From: Massilia sp. PAMC28688
GTDB lineage: Bacteria > Pseudomonadota > Gammaproteobacteria > Burkholderiales > Burkholderiaceae_D
Direction: 5' to 3'
DNA length: 64,000 bases
NCBI RefSeq assembly: GCF_019443445.1
Contig: NZ_CP080378.1
Coordinates: forward strand, 434,001-498,000
The position numbers and the translations under genes were made by a program. Under the pieces are notes generated by a model, which was given only the letters and a program-made list of their open reading frames with translations, was not told the origin of the DNA and made no database searches. The first letter of the stretch is position 1; every line of letters starts with the position of its first letter. Below, piece after piece: positions 63,825 to 64,000 of this stretch.

Positions 63825-64000
63825 TTACTTACCGAAGAGTTCTTCGCGGGTGACGGTGGCGGTGCCGAGCTTGCCCACCACAATGCCGCCGGCGCGGTTG
63901 GCGGTCATGATGGCGTCGGCCATGGGCATGCGTGCGCCCAGCATGGCGGCCATGGTGGCAATGACGGTGTCGCCGGCGCCCGAGACGTCGTACACCTCGC
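63825..64000 (-). CDS. rfaE1: D-glycero-beta-D-manno-heptose-7-phosphate kinase (N-terminus outside window)
   Basis: C-terminal 58 codons only, reading [20 protein letters not shown] then [20 protein letters not shown] and [12 protein letters not shown]. The DVSGAGDT motif is the PfkB-type catalytic site of the heptose kinase, and the protein ends without a fused nucleotidyltransferase, the split form found in beta-proteobacteria. It makes an ADP-heptose precursor for the LPS core. Confidence 0.88.
   Translation of the reverse strand, partial: EVYDVSGAGDTVIATMAAMLGARMPMADAIMTANRAGGIVVGKLGTATVTREELFGK

Overview
This GC-rich window comes from the chromosome of a beta-proteobacterium, most likely Oxalobacteraceae (Massilia, Duganella or Telluria type). 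The support is the block xseA–exbB–exbD–lpxK–Trm112–kdsB–adk with sodB alongside, a cysM / comEA-like / rfaE1 block at the right end, and an LPS-type envelope. There is no phage, plasmid or CRISPR. Genes are dense and often overlap by ATGA.

Region by region. 1–4.9 kb (minus): galE (cut by the edge), UDP-GlcNAc 2-epimerase, a CAAX-protease-related membrane protein, an Uup-type ABC-F ATPase and tRNA-Arg(CCT). 4.95–5.4 kb: a small non-coding element with 66-bp inverted ends. 5.4–13.1 kb (minus): a seven-gene operon for CoA-dependent aerobic breakdown of an aromatic acid, best fitting 2-aminobenzoate (anthranilate): ligase, bifunctional monooxygenase/reductase, SDR, MarR regulator, enoyl-CoA hydratase, acyl-CoA dehydrogenase and a RidA-type protein. 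13.2–20.1 kb: a signalling island with a REC response regulator, a 1648-residue hybrid histidine kinase and a patatin phospholipase. 20.2–24.2 kb: gamma-glutamyltransferase, an SDR behind a perfect palindrome, a small exported protein and a DUF4184-type membrane protein ending in a 37-bp tandem repeat. 24.3–30.6 kb (minus): H+-pyrophosphatase, adk, kdsB, Trm112-like, lpxK, exbD, exbB.

30.6–31.7 kb has no gene. It holds seven regularly spaced modules. Each combines DnaA-box-like sites in a fixed 9-5-9-3-9 layout with an IHF-consensus-like site exactly 30 bp further on. I read it as a chromosomal DnaA-binding locus of the datA/DARS kind, built from tandem repeats, and it is the most unusual thing here.

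31.7–43.9 kb: xseA, sodB, a secreted metalloprotease, an RstA/RstB-like two-component pair split by an inverted mipA operon, DsbA with a small membrane partner, and a BtuF–BtuB vitamin B12 uptake operon under a cobalamin riboswitch. The kinase gene is coupled to a 15-codon leader ORF. 44–53.5 kb: M1-type metallopeptidase with a membrane partner, nitronate monooxygenase and divergent LysR regulator, YlqF GTPase, two overlapping exported-protein genes (one lipase-like), and a histone-deacetylase-family amidohydrolase. 53.6–58.9 kb: a MoxR–DUF58–transglutaminase–MltB operon behind a 19-bp perfect inverted repeat. 59–64 kb: a small HTH-like protein, cysM, a lone periplasmic binding protein, an M28 peptidase, a ComEA-like protein and the end of rfaE1.

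Start sites were chosen from ribosome-binding sites, overlaps and family N-termini. No database search was run, so family names rest on motifs and recall.
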